Shown here: piece by piece, positions 47,250 to 58,940 of the stretch
Layout of the letters: the number at the start of each line of letters is the position of its first letter
How positions within the stretch are numbered: position 1 is the stretch's first letter
DNA from: Amborella trichopoda
Lineage: Eukaryota > Streptophyta > Magnoliopsida > Amborellales > Amborellaceae
Direction: 5' to 3'
NCBI RefSeq assembly: GCF_000471905.2
Contig: NW_006500351.1
Span: 3,085,483 to 3,149,482, forward strand
DNA length: 64,000 nt
Translations under genes and position numbers: made by a program
Notes under the pieces: model-generated
What the model saw: the letters and a program-made list of their open reading frames with translations, nothing else
Database searches by the model: none
What the model was told of the DNA's origin: nothing

Positions 47250-48362
47250 TCATTTGGTGTGACCTTTTTGACTATGAAGGGACATTCCTTGGTGGTTGGT
47301 AAGCCAGTTCTGCTTCTAGGAGAGCAATGGGGACATACCAAAATTTTTGCTTGTCCGGCGTATAGGTAACCCTCGGTGCTGGAAGGTCTACCTCTAGAGC
47401 TTCCTCAGCCTTAGGAGTTGCTTTTAACTCATCATTTTGTTCTGGCAAATTAGAAGTAGAGGTAGAGGGGGAAGCTTCATCTTCAGGGGATGACACCATG
47501 ACCTCAGAGATGTGGCAAGGTATACTTGGGTAAATAGGGGTCAAGGGAGGATCTTGCCTTGCCTTTCCTTCTCTTTAAACATGTCCACAATCATTCGCCC
47601 AAGGTCTACAACGTCATCATGAGGCGAGGGCTCTGTCTCTCTCACAGGCTTCCAATCATCATCCTTTAACTTTTTTGGTACTGGAAGATCCGTGAAATGG
47701 TAGTTAGCATCAGCATAGTGAGTCTCGGCTATAAGGAACGGTCTCCTATCAACATAGATCGTGTGTTGTCTCCCATCTCAACTGTACTTGCAATCCTGAT
47801 GGAGTGTGAAAGGAACCACCCCCTGATCGTGGAGCCAAGGGCATTCGAGAAGGACATTATAAGACGTATCGATGTCGATTATGTGGAATTGAGCGTAATC
47901 GTTCAGGTCACCAATCTTGAGGTGAAGATGAACTGTCTCAGCTGGCTCCTCTCCTGACTGGTTGAATCTCTGCACTGTGATGTGAGTAGGAGTGAGGTCT
48001 TCAGATCTTAATCCCAACCGGGTGAGGATCCTTCTTGGGATCGGGTTGACTGCTGACCTTCCATCCAGCATAATCTGGTTGATAGGGCAGGCATGTAATT
48101 CACTAGTCACAAAGAGAGGGCGATTATGAAACTTTCCTCCCAACTCAAGGTCATCTTCGAAAAAGGTGATCCCCAAGCAGCCACTCAAGATGGCTGGGTC
48201 CACCTCAATAGGCTCCACTTCAGTCTCGTACACCTCTGGGTTAGAATAGGCTTGAACCAAGGCCACATGGTAGTCTCTGGACAACATAAGGGCGTCATAG
48301 ATACTTAGAAGGGCTGGAAGCTTTTTCAAATGCCCAACTATGTCATATTTCACTATCCTCAT
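47250..48362 (-). pseudogene. Retrotransposon aspartic protease region
   Basis: The minus strand reads a retropepsin domain (48,362-47,778). The active-site motif is LDGRSAVN at residues 99-106 of that stretch, where plant Ty3-like proteases have D-G-G-S/D-S-G-A. The second residue after the Asp is Arg instead of Gly, which should damage catalysis. Downstream are IPRRILTRLGL, HITVQRFNQSGEEP, a DTSYNVLLECPWLHDQGVVP motif and the end TLHQ. After a stop a second stretch (47,544-47,272) reads VTYTPDKQKFWYVPIALLEA. No RT follows. The upstream linker to gag (49.0-48.4 kb) is Ser/Pro/Gln-rich and broken by stops. Confidence 0.8.
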
Positions 48363-48369
48363 CGGCTTT

Positions 48370-49789
48370 CTACGCTCTTGATCCTGTCACTGGTTTGGGT
48401 GGTAGGGTAGGTTTAAGAGCAGGTTTTGGTTGAGTCTTGGTTTGTGGCACTGGCTGACTTTGTTTTTCGGCCGGTGCGGCCTGGGCTGACGGGGAAGTAA
48501 TAGGTTTGTATTGTGGAGGTTTGAGGTTGAGGCTTAGGGAAAAGTGAAGGATTAGGAAACTTGAGGACCTTGAGCTTTTAAGGTGTGGGCTATAGCTTCT
48601 TCCCATGATCTTAGGCTCATTTGCTCCGTGGTGGATGATACTTCCGAGATCTGCACCATAAGAGAGGCCTCATTGGAACAGGAGGTTGAAGATGGCTCGA
48701 TCTTGGCTTGGGCTGCCAGGGCATCGACGATGGTTAAGAATCCAGCTGCCTGAGCCATCATTTTTCTTAGGGGTTTCCACTATGACTTACTGATGTTGGT
48801 GCCTTCGAGCTCTTTGTTTAGAGTGTCTAAGTCTGAGCACTGCCGAGCTGCACCTGCAAAAGCGATAGAAGAGGATGGAGGAGAAGAAGAAGAGGAGTTA
48901 GAGTGTTTTGGGTAGCTATTTACGTCATCATCAAAATTGGACGTGTGCAGGGGGTATTTTAGGTCTTGCCCCGACTCTGACGGTTGGGGGGTGCTTTTAA
49001 CGTCGTCACCCGTATTGGATGACCCTCGAGCAGTTGATGACTCAGGGACGTCCATCTGATTGGACGAAGGGCTAAGGCGAGTTGCGCTTGAGATGAAGTC
49101 TCGGAAGGTTGGCAGCGGAGAAAGGGGCTTGATAAATTCTTCCTCGACTGGTGGCTGAGGAATGTGATTCCTTCGACGAGCTGACCTAGGTGCTCATCTC
49201 CTTTTGGATCCCTTAGGAAGTGTATGGTCTGTCATATCGGGCTGATGGTAGCCTTGGCTTGGTGGACTGCCTCATGTTTCAGGGACTTGAACTTGTTTCC
49301 CTTCCCATGCTTAAGAAGTTGAGGGCTCTGAAGGGTTTAAGGTACGCTCGGGAGTGATGGCTTGGAAGCGTTCTGAGAGAACAACGCAAACAATGTGGCC
49401 TTTCTGCACCTTCTTTGTGACAACGGCTTCGAACCCCGAGCATTCTGTTAGCTCATGGCCCAGAACTTTCAGAGATTTTTTGTACCTTGGGCCAGACGTC
49501 TAGGTTGCTTGGAGGGCTTGGGAGTGACGAAACCCTGTTGGACCATCGCCTCGAAGAGGTCTTGCAGAGGGCCATGCTCAGCACTTTTCTGGGATCGTGT
49601 CAGGATGTGTTCTTGCACTAGTAGGGCAAGGACTTGAGGGTGTCCTTCCGGGTTACCGTGAACCTCTTGGTGCTACTGTATATTTTTTGCCTGGAGATCG
49701 TGGAAGCCAGTGCATTCAATGAGGTCATGGCCTCGTATTAGATGATACAGACACCAGAGGTTCTCAGTTCCTAGAAGTAGGAACTTGGG
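48370..49789 (-). pseudogene. Retrotransposon gag C-terminal and linker region
   Basis: The minus strand contains frame-broken pieces. A second metal-binding-like repeat (GHDLIECTGFHDLQ and EGHPQVLALLVQEHIL at about 49,740-49,600) is followed by DLFEAMVQQGFVTPKPSK. This echoes VMLEEGLITPKQTR at the end of the preceding gag piece, so the two are internal duplicates. Low-complexity Ser/Pro/Thr stretches (49,055-48,780, then 48,760-48,370) lead to the protease. Several stops. Confidence 0.6.
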
Positions 49790-51170
49790 TTATCTTGTCT
49801 GCTTCGGCGTGATGAGACCTTCTTCGAGCATTACGAAGAATATTTCATGGAGGACGGTAGGAGCCTCATCATCATCTTCGATTGTCACTATGTGGGAAGC
49901 CTCAGTTGTCCCGAATGCTTTCTCTAACTCTTCTAGCTTTATTTGGCCCTTGTTAATAAGGGTTTCGATAATGTATTTGAGCGTATAACACTCTTGAGTG
50001 GGGTGGCTTACTCTCCTGTGATAAGCGCAATATCTCTCATGTGCCTCCTCTCCAGCTTGCTTTGGGGTTTTGACCTCTGACAGCTGGATCATGCTATGCT
50101 CTAGTAGTAACCAAAGCAGCACAGGAACCATTCCTTCTCGAAGGGATGCACCTTGTTCTAGTGTTGGATCCAGTAGTCACTTCGATTTATATTTTTAGGG
50201 GGCGGCACCCTGTTATAGGATTGTTGCTGCTTGCCTCCAGCCTGAGGTGCTGTTTGTGCCTTGGTTGTGACTACTCCTTTGGAGAAGTCAAAGGTTTGAG
50301 GGATGGCGTTCTTAGTGTTAGTCATGGTGACTCCTGCACTAATCACCCCTTTTTATTAATTGCCCCAATGGTTGGAGTGAGAATTGCCATGGCCCCGAGT
50401 GTTTCCTGAGCTAGAGGGTTGCTGACGAGTTCCACCATGGTGCTTGGACAGACCTTCTATATGAACCTCCTTAAAAATGAGCTATGACATGAAGGCTGGA
50501 TTGGAGGCCTCAATATGCAGGGCGATCTCAGGTAGCATATTTCGTATGCAGGTCTGAACTGCTTCTCTTTCAGTCATGGGAGAGGCATGATAGGTTGCCA
50601 ACTCTCTCCATCGGGCGACAAACTTATCCAATGGCTCACCAGGCTCTTGAGTCAAAGTGAGGAGCTCGATAGTTTCCATGTTTCTCTGGACTTCATAAAA
50701 GCGTTGGTAAAACAATTACTCCATTTCCTGCCTAGTGTGTACCGAGCTTGGAGGTAGCCGAGCATACCACTGAAAGGCTGGCCCTTCGAGAGTCTCGACG
50801 AACTGACGGAGGAGGAGTCGCCCTTCAGCTACCGTCTCTTAACAAGCTGCTTCAGTGAGCGATACGCTGGTGCAGGGATGTCGTACCATTGAATAGGGGG
50901 AGGTTCCCTTTTTGGTAGACTGGAGGAAACGACACCTGGTCGATGTACGAGGGGTACGACTTTTGATAAAGCGGCACCCCTTGCAAGCTCGGAATCTTAC
51001 TCTTGAAAGTGTGGGTCACCATGGCATCTATATCATCTTGCGACACGGGGAGCAGAGTTGTCTTGGAAGACCGGTGGGGAAGTTTGCCTGGGAGCTGTGT
51101 CCTCACCAGGTGGGGAGTTGGCCATATGGTGAGAAGAAGGGGCCTGGAGGCTTCCAGGTGATCCATCTAT
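49790..51170 (-). pseudogene. Retrotransposon gag
   Basis: On the minus strand, 51,166-50,852 gives a segment with FKSKIPSLQGVPLYQKSYPS. After stops, 50,715-50,482 carries the retrotransposon gag core (LTQEPGEPLDKFVARWRELA, then NMLPEIALHIEA). The stretch 50,131-49,790 has a zinc-knuckle-like motif C-A-Y-H-x4-H-x4-C at residues 35-48, followed by LKYIIETLINKGQIKLEEL. The motif is C-x2-H-x4-H-x4-C, a variant common in plant Tat-type gag. Stops separate the three pieces, so no intact gag can be made from this copy. Confidence 0.75.
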
Positions 51171-52860
51171 TTTAGAATGGACTACATCATTACCTCGAAC
51201 CCATTCATTCGCTCTTCTTTGGCATCAGTAGGCGCGTTGATCACCATGACGCTTACCATTTCTTCAGGAGGGTCAGAGCCAGGTGGAGTAGTGGACTGTC
51301 AGGTTGGCGAGTCGTACACAACAAGTCGATCTGTAGGGGCTCAGCATGCCCCGGCTGGACGTGAGTCTTGTACGCCGACTGTGTGAGGACCGGTTCTTAA
51401 TGTTCTTGGGACCGTGACTTCTTGGCAGGTCAGTCTTTTTCTGTGTCAGTAACCACCGAGCAATATTCTTGGACTTCTTGCTCAGGTTCTGGAAGCCGAA
51501 GTGGGAAGAAGGGATTGTGAGACAGTAGGTCATCGAGAGTGGTAACCTCAACTGCCCTAGGGACTTCTCTAGTCAGGAGCTGCAGGCCTCTCTTCTGGTT
51601 GATCCTAAGGTTGCAATAGACTTCATTCCAGAATTGAGCCTGAGATTTGGACTACCCCATCTTTCTCGAGCATGCAAGGGCTATGTTAATCAATTGGAGC
51701 AGAGAGTGGGGTCTAAGGACAAAGGGCAATCTGGACTGCTGCCTTGGAAGCTAAAGGCTTCTATCTGTCAACAGGCCTCTGCCCCAAGTTCTCTTGTGAG
51801 GCCCAAGTGCATGGCTGATCTGAGGTGGCCGACTCAAGATGATACTCTTAGGGAAAGTCTTTGAGTACCAGGTCTCGAGGTGTTTGCCTGGTGAAGAAAG
51901 GGTGACATAAGAAGGAACTAGCTCGTGACTCCGCCTGAGTCAGGATTGGGGAGGAACCTACGACGCTGATGCGTGTGCACCTTTGGGAGTAGCCCTCAGG
52001 GTGACCTGGGGATCAACCCGAGCTCGATCAGTTGGTTCGACCTTAAGAGGCCGAGACCTACGAGCTTGTGTCTGTGAGGGACTAGGTAAGAGCTTATCTC
52101 TTACTGGGTGAAGCCGTGTGTGTTGAGAGGAAGGACGAAGTAGTCGACCCCTATTTGCTCGAGCTGGTGCAGAACTGGCACTGCCCCGAGTAGTGGGATG
52201 TAGATGCATGGTGCATGCAGGGTTTGGTCCAAGAGGGCCTAGCCTTGGACCCGAGCCCAAGGCAGCATGAAAGTTGCCCCAAGGTGTGGCTCAAGTGGAC
52301 GAACCACGAGCCTTTAGGTGTGTGCGAGAGGTGGCGGCCCCAGGATCTCCATGTCAGTGTGTCGAGATTCTAGGCATAGAGGTTCGGGGTGGTGAAGTAG
52401 TATGGGGGATGGCCTTGCGGCGACCCTCAGGAGTGATGGCAACCTGCTTGCCTTTCGTGGAAGCGGACAGAGCAGCCATTCGATGTACCTCAACAATATG
52501 ACTGGCAAGGGACTTGCTAGTAGCAAGGTGTGTGTTGTGGGTCGTAGCAGGCGTGCTACCAATGCGAGGGGCCTTGGTGGAGGGTCCATCAGGATTAGAA
52601 AGTGGGGAGTTAAGGATCTTCAAGTCCCTTCTTACACCAATCTAGGAAAGAACCTGGGAGCCGAATTGTGAGTCTTGACTCAAGAGGAGTGTAGGGAACG
52701 AGGCCTGAGAAACTCTCTTCCTTGCAACTGTCATGAGTGCGGGGATAGGAAAATCCCCTACTCAGATGAACGGGTTGAACAACTTAGATGCCATGGAATG
52801 CGGTGTAGAAAATAAAAGGTGATGCCGATCAAGTAAGAGCGAATGGACAAAGGGGTAGTA
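51171..52860 (-). pseudogene. Retrotransposon 5' coding region, low-complexity gag N-terminus
   Basis: The minus strand has open stretches rich in Pro, Ser, Arg and Thr (for example 52,623-52,354 and 52,260-51,958) without a recognisable domain. Position and composition fit the disordered N-terminal part of a Tat-type gag. Frame changes between stretches mean the start cannot be fixed. Confidence 0.45.
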
Positions 52861-52863
52861 ATA

Positions 52864-52879
52864 CCCAGTGGAGTCGCCA
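52864..52879 (-). other. LTR retrotransposon primer binding site
   Basis: The minus strand reads TGGCGACTCCACTGGG three bases inside the 5' LTR end. PBSs begin TGG, pairing with the CCA end of a tRNA. This GGCGACTCC-type site is common in plant Tat/Ogre-type elements, which I recall as priming from an Arg-tRNA. It fixes the 5' LTR lower border at about 52,883. Confidence 0.65.
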
Positions 52880-52882
52880 AAC

Positions 52883-55800
52883 TGGTCGGATGCCTCGATC
52901 TTGCCTCCCCGGATCCAGGTGATCGGGTGACATGTGTCTCGGGTTCGGAAGACCCGAGACCTGAGACCTCTCTCTTGGGAACCTTGTTCACAGAACAAGG
53001 GCAAGTACCCAACTGATGAGAGAGGAATTTTAAATATGAGGTGGGGACCAACCTCACCTGGGTCTGTAACTTACTCGGGTTAACTCACATGGGTGCTCTT
53101 TTAGATCATGACAGAAAGCCCCATAGCTGCTTCAACTGGTTCAGACTTGCCTCCCTTGACCTGCAATGTCCATGTTTTCTGCAGAGCATTAACATGGTTA
53201 ATTTGAAGGCAAGTGAGCTGAGGGACCCACCCTTGTCTTGGGGCAAACATACACAGACGTACACATGCGGAGGGCGGAGAAGAGGATTTGAATAAAAGGA
53301 TAGAAGAGAATAGAACTTGATAAGGGGATGAGACTAGTATGATAGCTGGACCGGTGCAGTGACCGATTCGAAGTGGTAGCAAGACAGGCACGGTAACTCC
53401 GACCGACGCTGCGACAATGCTACTCGAAGCCAAAGCCGATATGACTGTCCTAATTTGGTGTGGCAACAAGATGGGAATGGTACTCTTTACCCGCGTGAAG
53501 ACAATCCTGCTCGACAACCAGACTGCTATGTCAGCACTAGACTGAGTCTATCCTTTGGTCAAGCGAGAATGGGAGAAGAAAGGAGAAGAGAAGAGAAGAG
53601 AACAGTAGAGAAGAAAAGAAGGTGGAGAGAAGATGCGAAATGAAGGAGCAGGAAGTCCCAGACGGCATTAGGCATTGTCGTGCACAGCCAGGGAGTAATA
53701 GTGTCGTGGCTCTTGAATAGCACTGGACACTGTTGCTCACAACAGAGGGGTGAGCAGTGAACTATAGAAGGTGTTGGCCATCCCCGTCGGTGACACGGGA
53801 TGGCAGCAACAACCATTTGCGGGAGGCGATAGGCATCACCGTCTACGATAGGCGCAGAGTGCAACATGTAAGCCTACGCACGGCGGTAAGCATTGCTGTG
53901 ACCCTTCGCGGGCGGCGATAGGCATAGTCGTATGCAATAGTTGAGCAGCACGGGTGAGATTCCCATGAGCGACGATGAGCATCGCTGTCTGCGATAGGAG
54001 TAGGGCGCAAAAGAGGGCCTACACACGACGGTAAGCAATGCTGCGACCCCTCACGGGCGGTGATAGTCATCGCCGTTTGTGATAGGCATGGGTCACAAGA
54101 GAAGCCTACGAGCGACGATAGTCACCATTGCGACCCTTCACGGGCAGCGATAGGTATCGCCGTCTGTGATAGGTGCGAGGCGCAATAGATAGGCATGTGC
54201 ATGATGACAAGCATCGCGGTCTGCGCTTGCACAAGATGCCAAAGACACGCATGCGGACGGCTGTGAGCAGCACCGTTTGCAACCCGTGAGATAAAAGAGA
54301 AATAGTCTGCAGGTAGCGATGCACATTGCCGCACGTGACACCCATCCTGGAATCGAAACAGGAGCCCAACACGCTACTTGAGTGCGGCCTGGCTCACTGT
54401 GTGCTCCTTCAGATGATGCTATGCACAACAACGACTAACGCTGTGTGTGGACTGTGTTGAGGTAAGGAGAAGAAAGCAGGAGGCATGCCACTGTCGTGCA
54501 TGGCCTCTGAGGAAGCCTCAGCAGAGAAGAAGGAAACAGATGATGAAGAGGAAAGAGAAGAAGAGAGAAAAGGAAAATTGAAGACAGAGAAGAAGGAAAG
54601 AGAGAGAAAATACCTTGAATTTAGGAGGGGTAACGCGCTAAAATATCACTCTCCTTTCTCTCTCCAAAGAAGAAACGTGACCCAACTCTTGCCCTTAAAG
54701 AAAATGAGCTTTTTTATTAATAGAAGAGGAGAGTCCTTTTACAATGAGAGGTAACATCTATTTATAGACTAGCGCGGTGGATTACCCAAAACTAACCGTA
54801 ATTGATGATAATTACATCTTTTTTGAATTAAATAAAATATGAAAATAGGGTGCAAAAGGACTGATTTGCCCTTGCCTAATAATTGCAAAAATTCCAAAGC
54901 AGTCCCTACTGCGAACTAGGGACGTTCTTGATTCTTCTCGAACGATCCATTGACGATCCGGCGTTCGAATGAACAAAAGATTATTTCCACCGCGTAGGGC
55001 TCGATGCTACGATCGTTTTGATATCAATTTTAAGTCATGAATCACATATTAAAGACATGATCACATAACTTAAAAGTTGAATAGATATTGAAAACTTTCG
55101 ATCTATCATGCATCTTCATGTTGATGTTTTCTTCGATTTCTTCGTTGCATTGCACTGAGCATGTCACCACAATCACGTTGCAATAAACGGGATGCTATTT
55201 GATGCCCGAACGAAGTTTTGACAATCTTGGACTTTGGCCGGAATTTGGGATTTCGACTGCTGGAATCTATGGTGACTTCAACTTGATCTTGTATGAAATT
55301 CAACCATTCATCATGCGCGGCGTTTAGACCAGTGATACTATGGACCTTACGCACGTGATGCAACTAGTCACGTATTGATCGGGCTTGTGGACGCTATGAT
55401 TTGGCCACTCGAGTGAGTGGATGTCTTGTTGATTTGCTGCAACTTACAGCTTCGAATCACGAACTTCTCTCTAGCTTTTCTCTCGGCTCGGTCATCATCA
55501 CAGGACGTACCATATATCAAAATGCTTGTTTCGACGAGACAAACGTGCTCCAATAAGTTTGAGCATGATTCGATCTCAAACGAGAGAGATATGGGCGTCG
55601 CAAATCACTATTCGTGACTGTCTCCTTCATGGAGATTACTTGCAGGGTGGTCGCACGGGAATAGTGGGCAGCTCCTCCTATTTTGGTCTTTTACCTATAA
55701 CTTCTTCATGGAGTGTCGGTTTAAGATGAAATGTGACCCCTGGGTGTTTTTAATCATTTCGGATCTAATGGCAATGGTCCTATGACCATTTGATGCTCTA

Positions 55801-56033
55801 AAAGTAGGGTTCCAATTATAGGGGTCCGTTTCAGGGAGCTACAGACTGATTCTGATGAAACTATTTCTCAGTCTGCACTGCCTTAGACATGTCGAAAAGT
55901 GACCAAACTTGGCAGGAGTCTTTTAGAAATTCTGAGACTGTCGAAATTTCCACTGTTTGTCAGGCTTTATTGACCGGCTTCTCCCTTTTATTCTGCATCG
56001 GGGGCCCATGGTGCTGAAAAATGTCTTCAAACA
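52883..56033 (-). repeat. 5' LTR, full length (3,151 bp)
   Basis: On the plus strand it begins TG (52,883, TGGTCGGATGCC) and ends CA (...CTTCAAACA, 56,033), so the minus-strand LTR is TG...CA as expected. A minus-strand TATA motif (CTATAAATAG) at 54,767-54,758 marks the U3/R border, leaving an unusually long R-U5 of about 1.85 kb. That part contains the ~85-bp GCGATAG repeats (53,760-54,310), AG-rich runs (53,570-53,640 and 54,500-54,610) and a GACCCGAGACCTGAGACC stretch near 52,950. The part 53,665-56,033 is shared with the truncated 3' LTR. Confidence 0.8.
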
Positions 56034-56084
56034 TTTAGCATAAAATATATAAGAAATATATATATATAAAGTGCTGACCTTATA

Positions 56085-56395
56085 TTGTAGAAATAAGGTA
56101 CACCTCAAAAATTTACTCTAAAAGGCTGTTTCAATGTTGGAAAACCCTGCAATTGATCATCTCAATCTTGAGATACATGGATTGCACATATTGTAACATA
56201 TTATCTAGACCATCCATTTTCAAAACTTTTAAGTGTTTTTAGATATCCTCGATTGACATCATTTTTCAAGCTTTAAATTTTATAATTTGGTCTGAAAATA
56301 GCTTTTTATGTCATCAAAAAGGCAAAACTACATCTTTTACCAAGTTTTAGAGGTATACTTTACTTTGATTGTTTAAGGTTGACATCTTATACAAA
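56085..56395. repeat. Dispersed repeat, copy 2 (partner at 8,165-8,550)
   Basis: Same order of words as copy 1, in the same orientation, ending in TTTACTTTGATTGTTTAAGGTTG. Immediately followed by a MITE. Confidence 0.65.
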
Positions 56396-56426
56396 ACATA
56401 CCCAGATACAGAAGGAACTATATCCT

Positions 56427-56634
56427 ATGAGATCATTTACTTTTGTTACAAGGAGGTCACAATCATTTTTAGCCATTAGTTATGAAATCCAATCGATTAA
56501 AGTGTAGCACAACATTTGAGAAATTTTATTTTTGACTTTGTTCCCAAGTAATGATACATCGTCAATCACACAATTTTAAATCCAATAAACAATAATCACA
56601 ATGACCTCCTTGTATCAAAAGTAAATGGTCTCAT
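56427..56634. mobile_element. MITE with ~40-bp terminal inverted repeats
   Basis: The left end ATGAGATCATTTACTTTTG (56,427 on) and the reverse complement of the right end, ATGAGACCATTTACTTTTG (from 56,634 back), continue as T(T/A)ACAAGGAGGTCA. The inverted repeats extend about 40 bp with few mismatches. The interior is AT-rich and non-coding. No clear target duplication was seen, so the superfamily is open. Confidence 0.85.
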
Positions 56635-58592
56635 TGTAAACATTTTCAATATAAAATATAGGAGATTATTCTTAAATTGTGAAAAATAAAATGGGATTAT
56701 TCTGTAAAATTCCCATGAAAAAGAAAAATATTTGTTCAATCCTTTCAAAAATAGGAAAGATCGAACTACAAATAGATGTCCAGTATGAGAAGTCCACATT
56801 AGAATTTCTCATGGTGTGTGCGCTCGTTTTATGTCTGAGGGGGTGTTAAGAATATGAGTCAACCATTTGTTTTTTCGTTTTTTTGGAAGCGTAATCTGTG
56901 AATCATTAAGGGAGAGGTTTGATTTACTTGCAAGTCCAGCACAAGTCGAAGAGAAGAGTATAACTGGTGGGGCCTGAAATCACAATTAAACAATATAATT
57001 GAAATTGTATGAGGAAGAAGATAAGTAGCATGTAGTTTATCAGTTTTCGGATTTGTTGAAAAAAGCTTTGATTCTTGTCATATAAATCATTAGTAATATC
57101 TGCAATAATTAGCTATAAGCTAAAAGACGGCGTATACTAACAAACAAAGAAATCAAGTAAATCAATGCTCACATTCTTTTCAAATTGGTATCGATATAAT
57201 AAGACCCTAATTCTGGTACCACTAACTCTAGGGATTTTAATAAATGTGAAATCATGGAAATAAAGGAAGGAAAATTTTTGGTGAGTCTATAAACTCTTGC
57301 ATCTGCCTTGGTTTTCAAGCGTTTTTGGACTTGCAACCTATCCCAAATCACTACAAATCCATTTCTATGTGAAATCCATGAATCTGGATCCATACGAATA
57401 GTGCAGATGTAATTACCTTTGAAGAATTGAATGAATGGTTCCAAACCAATATAAAAGATGGGCCACTTTTAAGTTCAATTCCTTTTTCTTTTTTCTTGTT
57501 TCCTTCTTTAGATTCATGATCGTGGTGGTCATGATGATAGACATGTGGAGCTTTGGATCCCAAATCCATCTCCAAGATGGATTTTCAAAGGCTGGAATCA
57601 CAAGAACAGATGTGTCCCAATAAGTACTTAGATATATTACTAAGATATTATGCATGATGAAACAATAAATCTATCTAAAACAAAATATACTATGTAGACA
57701 TATCATGTGATTAATCAATACCCAGTTCTTTTTGCTTGTGAGACAAATTTTATGGCTTCCTCCCCCTATGATTCATGTTTTAGTATGTGGTGAAGATTGG
57801 GATTTTTACAATGTTAGAGGAAATGACAAGGGCTTTCCCTTAAGAAGTTGAAAGGGTAGCTTTTGAATGAAATCTTAGTTCATTTAAGGTAGGCTCAAGG
57901 AGCTCTTTTGAGCAAGTCTGAGATGAGAGGAGGATGGTTGAACCTAGCTTCTAAGTATTCCAGGCAATTTTATAGGACTTCAAAAGGAGAGAAGTGACAA
58001 CTAAGATGATAGAAACACTACTTTGAAGATTCCCCAACCTGATGTTCTATTGATTGAAATTGAGCATACGAGGTTTTCTTACCTAATTGAAATACTTTGC
58101 AATGCAATTTTGTACCATTTCTAAATCTAGTAACAAACTCAACAACAAAATTAAAGAAAAGCACAAAATAAGTAAATGTAACTGAGACTTATCGGACAAA
58201 ATCTCAGTTTTGTACGCTTGTACTTTTAGTTCGCATAAGAAAAGATATTTAATTATGTAACATGAACTTTCATCGGAGTAAGCTGTCATCAACCAGTTTG
58301 TGCTAATTTGACTTGGCTTGAGAACCTGATGAGTTTTTTGGTTTATCACACAACCTACCTGAGTGTGCCAATAACATGCAATTTTCGGTTGTGACTCAGA
58401 CAAGTACGCATAAGACTCACCCTAGTGAAGTTAATATGACTGGACTGGGGGGTATGGTTTAATAAGCACAACAACTGTTTGTATGAAGCATGATTTGATA
58501 TGATGTCTCTGTTGATCCTTCAAAAGATCATTGGCTTGGGATCACCAAACCTACCCACTTATAAACTTTTCATGCTCAGTTTCACCCCTAAG
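56635..58592. other. AT-rich DNA, no recognised gene
   Basis: The minus strand at 57,655-57,170 has overlapping open stretches (one with HVYHHDHHDHESKEG, one with TIRMDPDSWISHRNGFVVIW) that could belong to a broken gene, but they match nothing I know and change frame. Nothing else stands out. Confidence 0.4.
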
Positions 58593-58940
58593 CTTGTAGG
58601 TAATCTTAGAGCCTATTGGTCTCATTGTGTTAGTTACTTGTTTGGTAACTCCTTTGTACCATTGACTGTAAATTGTCGATGTTACTTCTTATATTCATCC
58701 ATGCATGTGTTATTCTAATATTTTTTGTGTCAAGGGTATTAAAACTTTCTCTCACTTTACAAAAACGCACCAGACTAGCTCTTGCAGGGAATCTTAGAGC
58801 CTAGTGGCATTAGTTTGGTTAGTTACTTATTTGTATCCCTAACTGCACACCATCTATGTTACTTGATATTCACCTATATGTCGATTTCTAATATTTTGTG
58901 TCAAGGGTGTTAAAAGCCTCATACCCCTTACAAACATACA
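58593..58940. repeat. Tandem duplication of a ~188-bp unit
   Basis: Unit 1 begins CTTGTAGGTAATCTTAGAGCC at 58,593 and unit 2 begins CTTGCAGGGAATCTTAGAGCC at 58,781. Both continue through TTAGTTACTT, GTTACTT-ATATTCA and TGTGTCAAGGGT. Diverged and non-coding. Confidence 0.8.

Larger units (their letters stand above)
39655..56033 (-). mobile_element. Large non-autonomous Ty3-like LTR retrotransposon (gag-protease only)
   Basis: The long direct repeats at 39,655-42,076 and 52,883-56,033 frame a minus-strand element. From right to left it runs: 5' LTR, tRNA primer site (52,879-52,864), Pro/Ser-rich gag N-terminus, gag (about 51.2-49.8 kb), aspartic protease (48.36-47.78 kb), a short C-terminal tail to about 47.25 kb, a ~5-kb non-coding region of minisatellites, and the 3' LTR. 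I found no reverse transcriptase, RNase H or integrase motif in the interior, so any movement must have relied on proteins of another element. The gag and protease style (C-x2-H...H...C and D-G-x-S) resembles plant Tat/Ogre-type Ty3 elements. No target duplication was found because the 3' LTR is truncated. Confidence 0.8.

Noticed and set aside
53570-53640. Polypurine tract for reverse transcription
   Set aside because: The AG-rich run lies inside the 5' LTR, not next to the 3' LTR of the minus-strand element, so it cannot serve as its plus-strand primer.
57169-57655. Possible minus-strand gene (HHDHHDHES stretch, DPDSWISHRNGF stretch)
   Set aside because: The stretches are in different frames, show no splice borders I trust and match no family I recognise.
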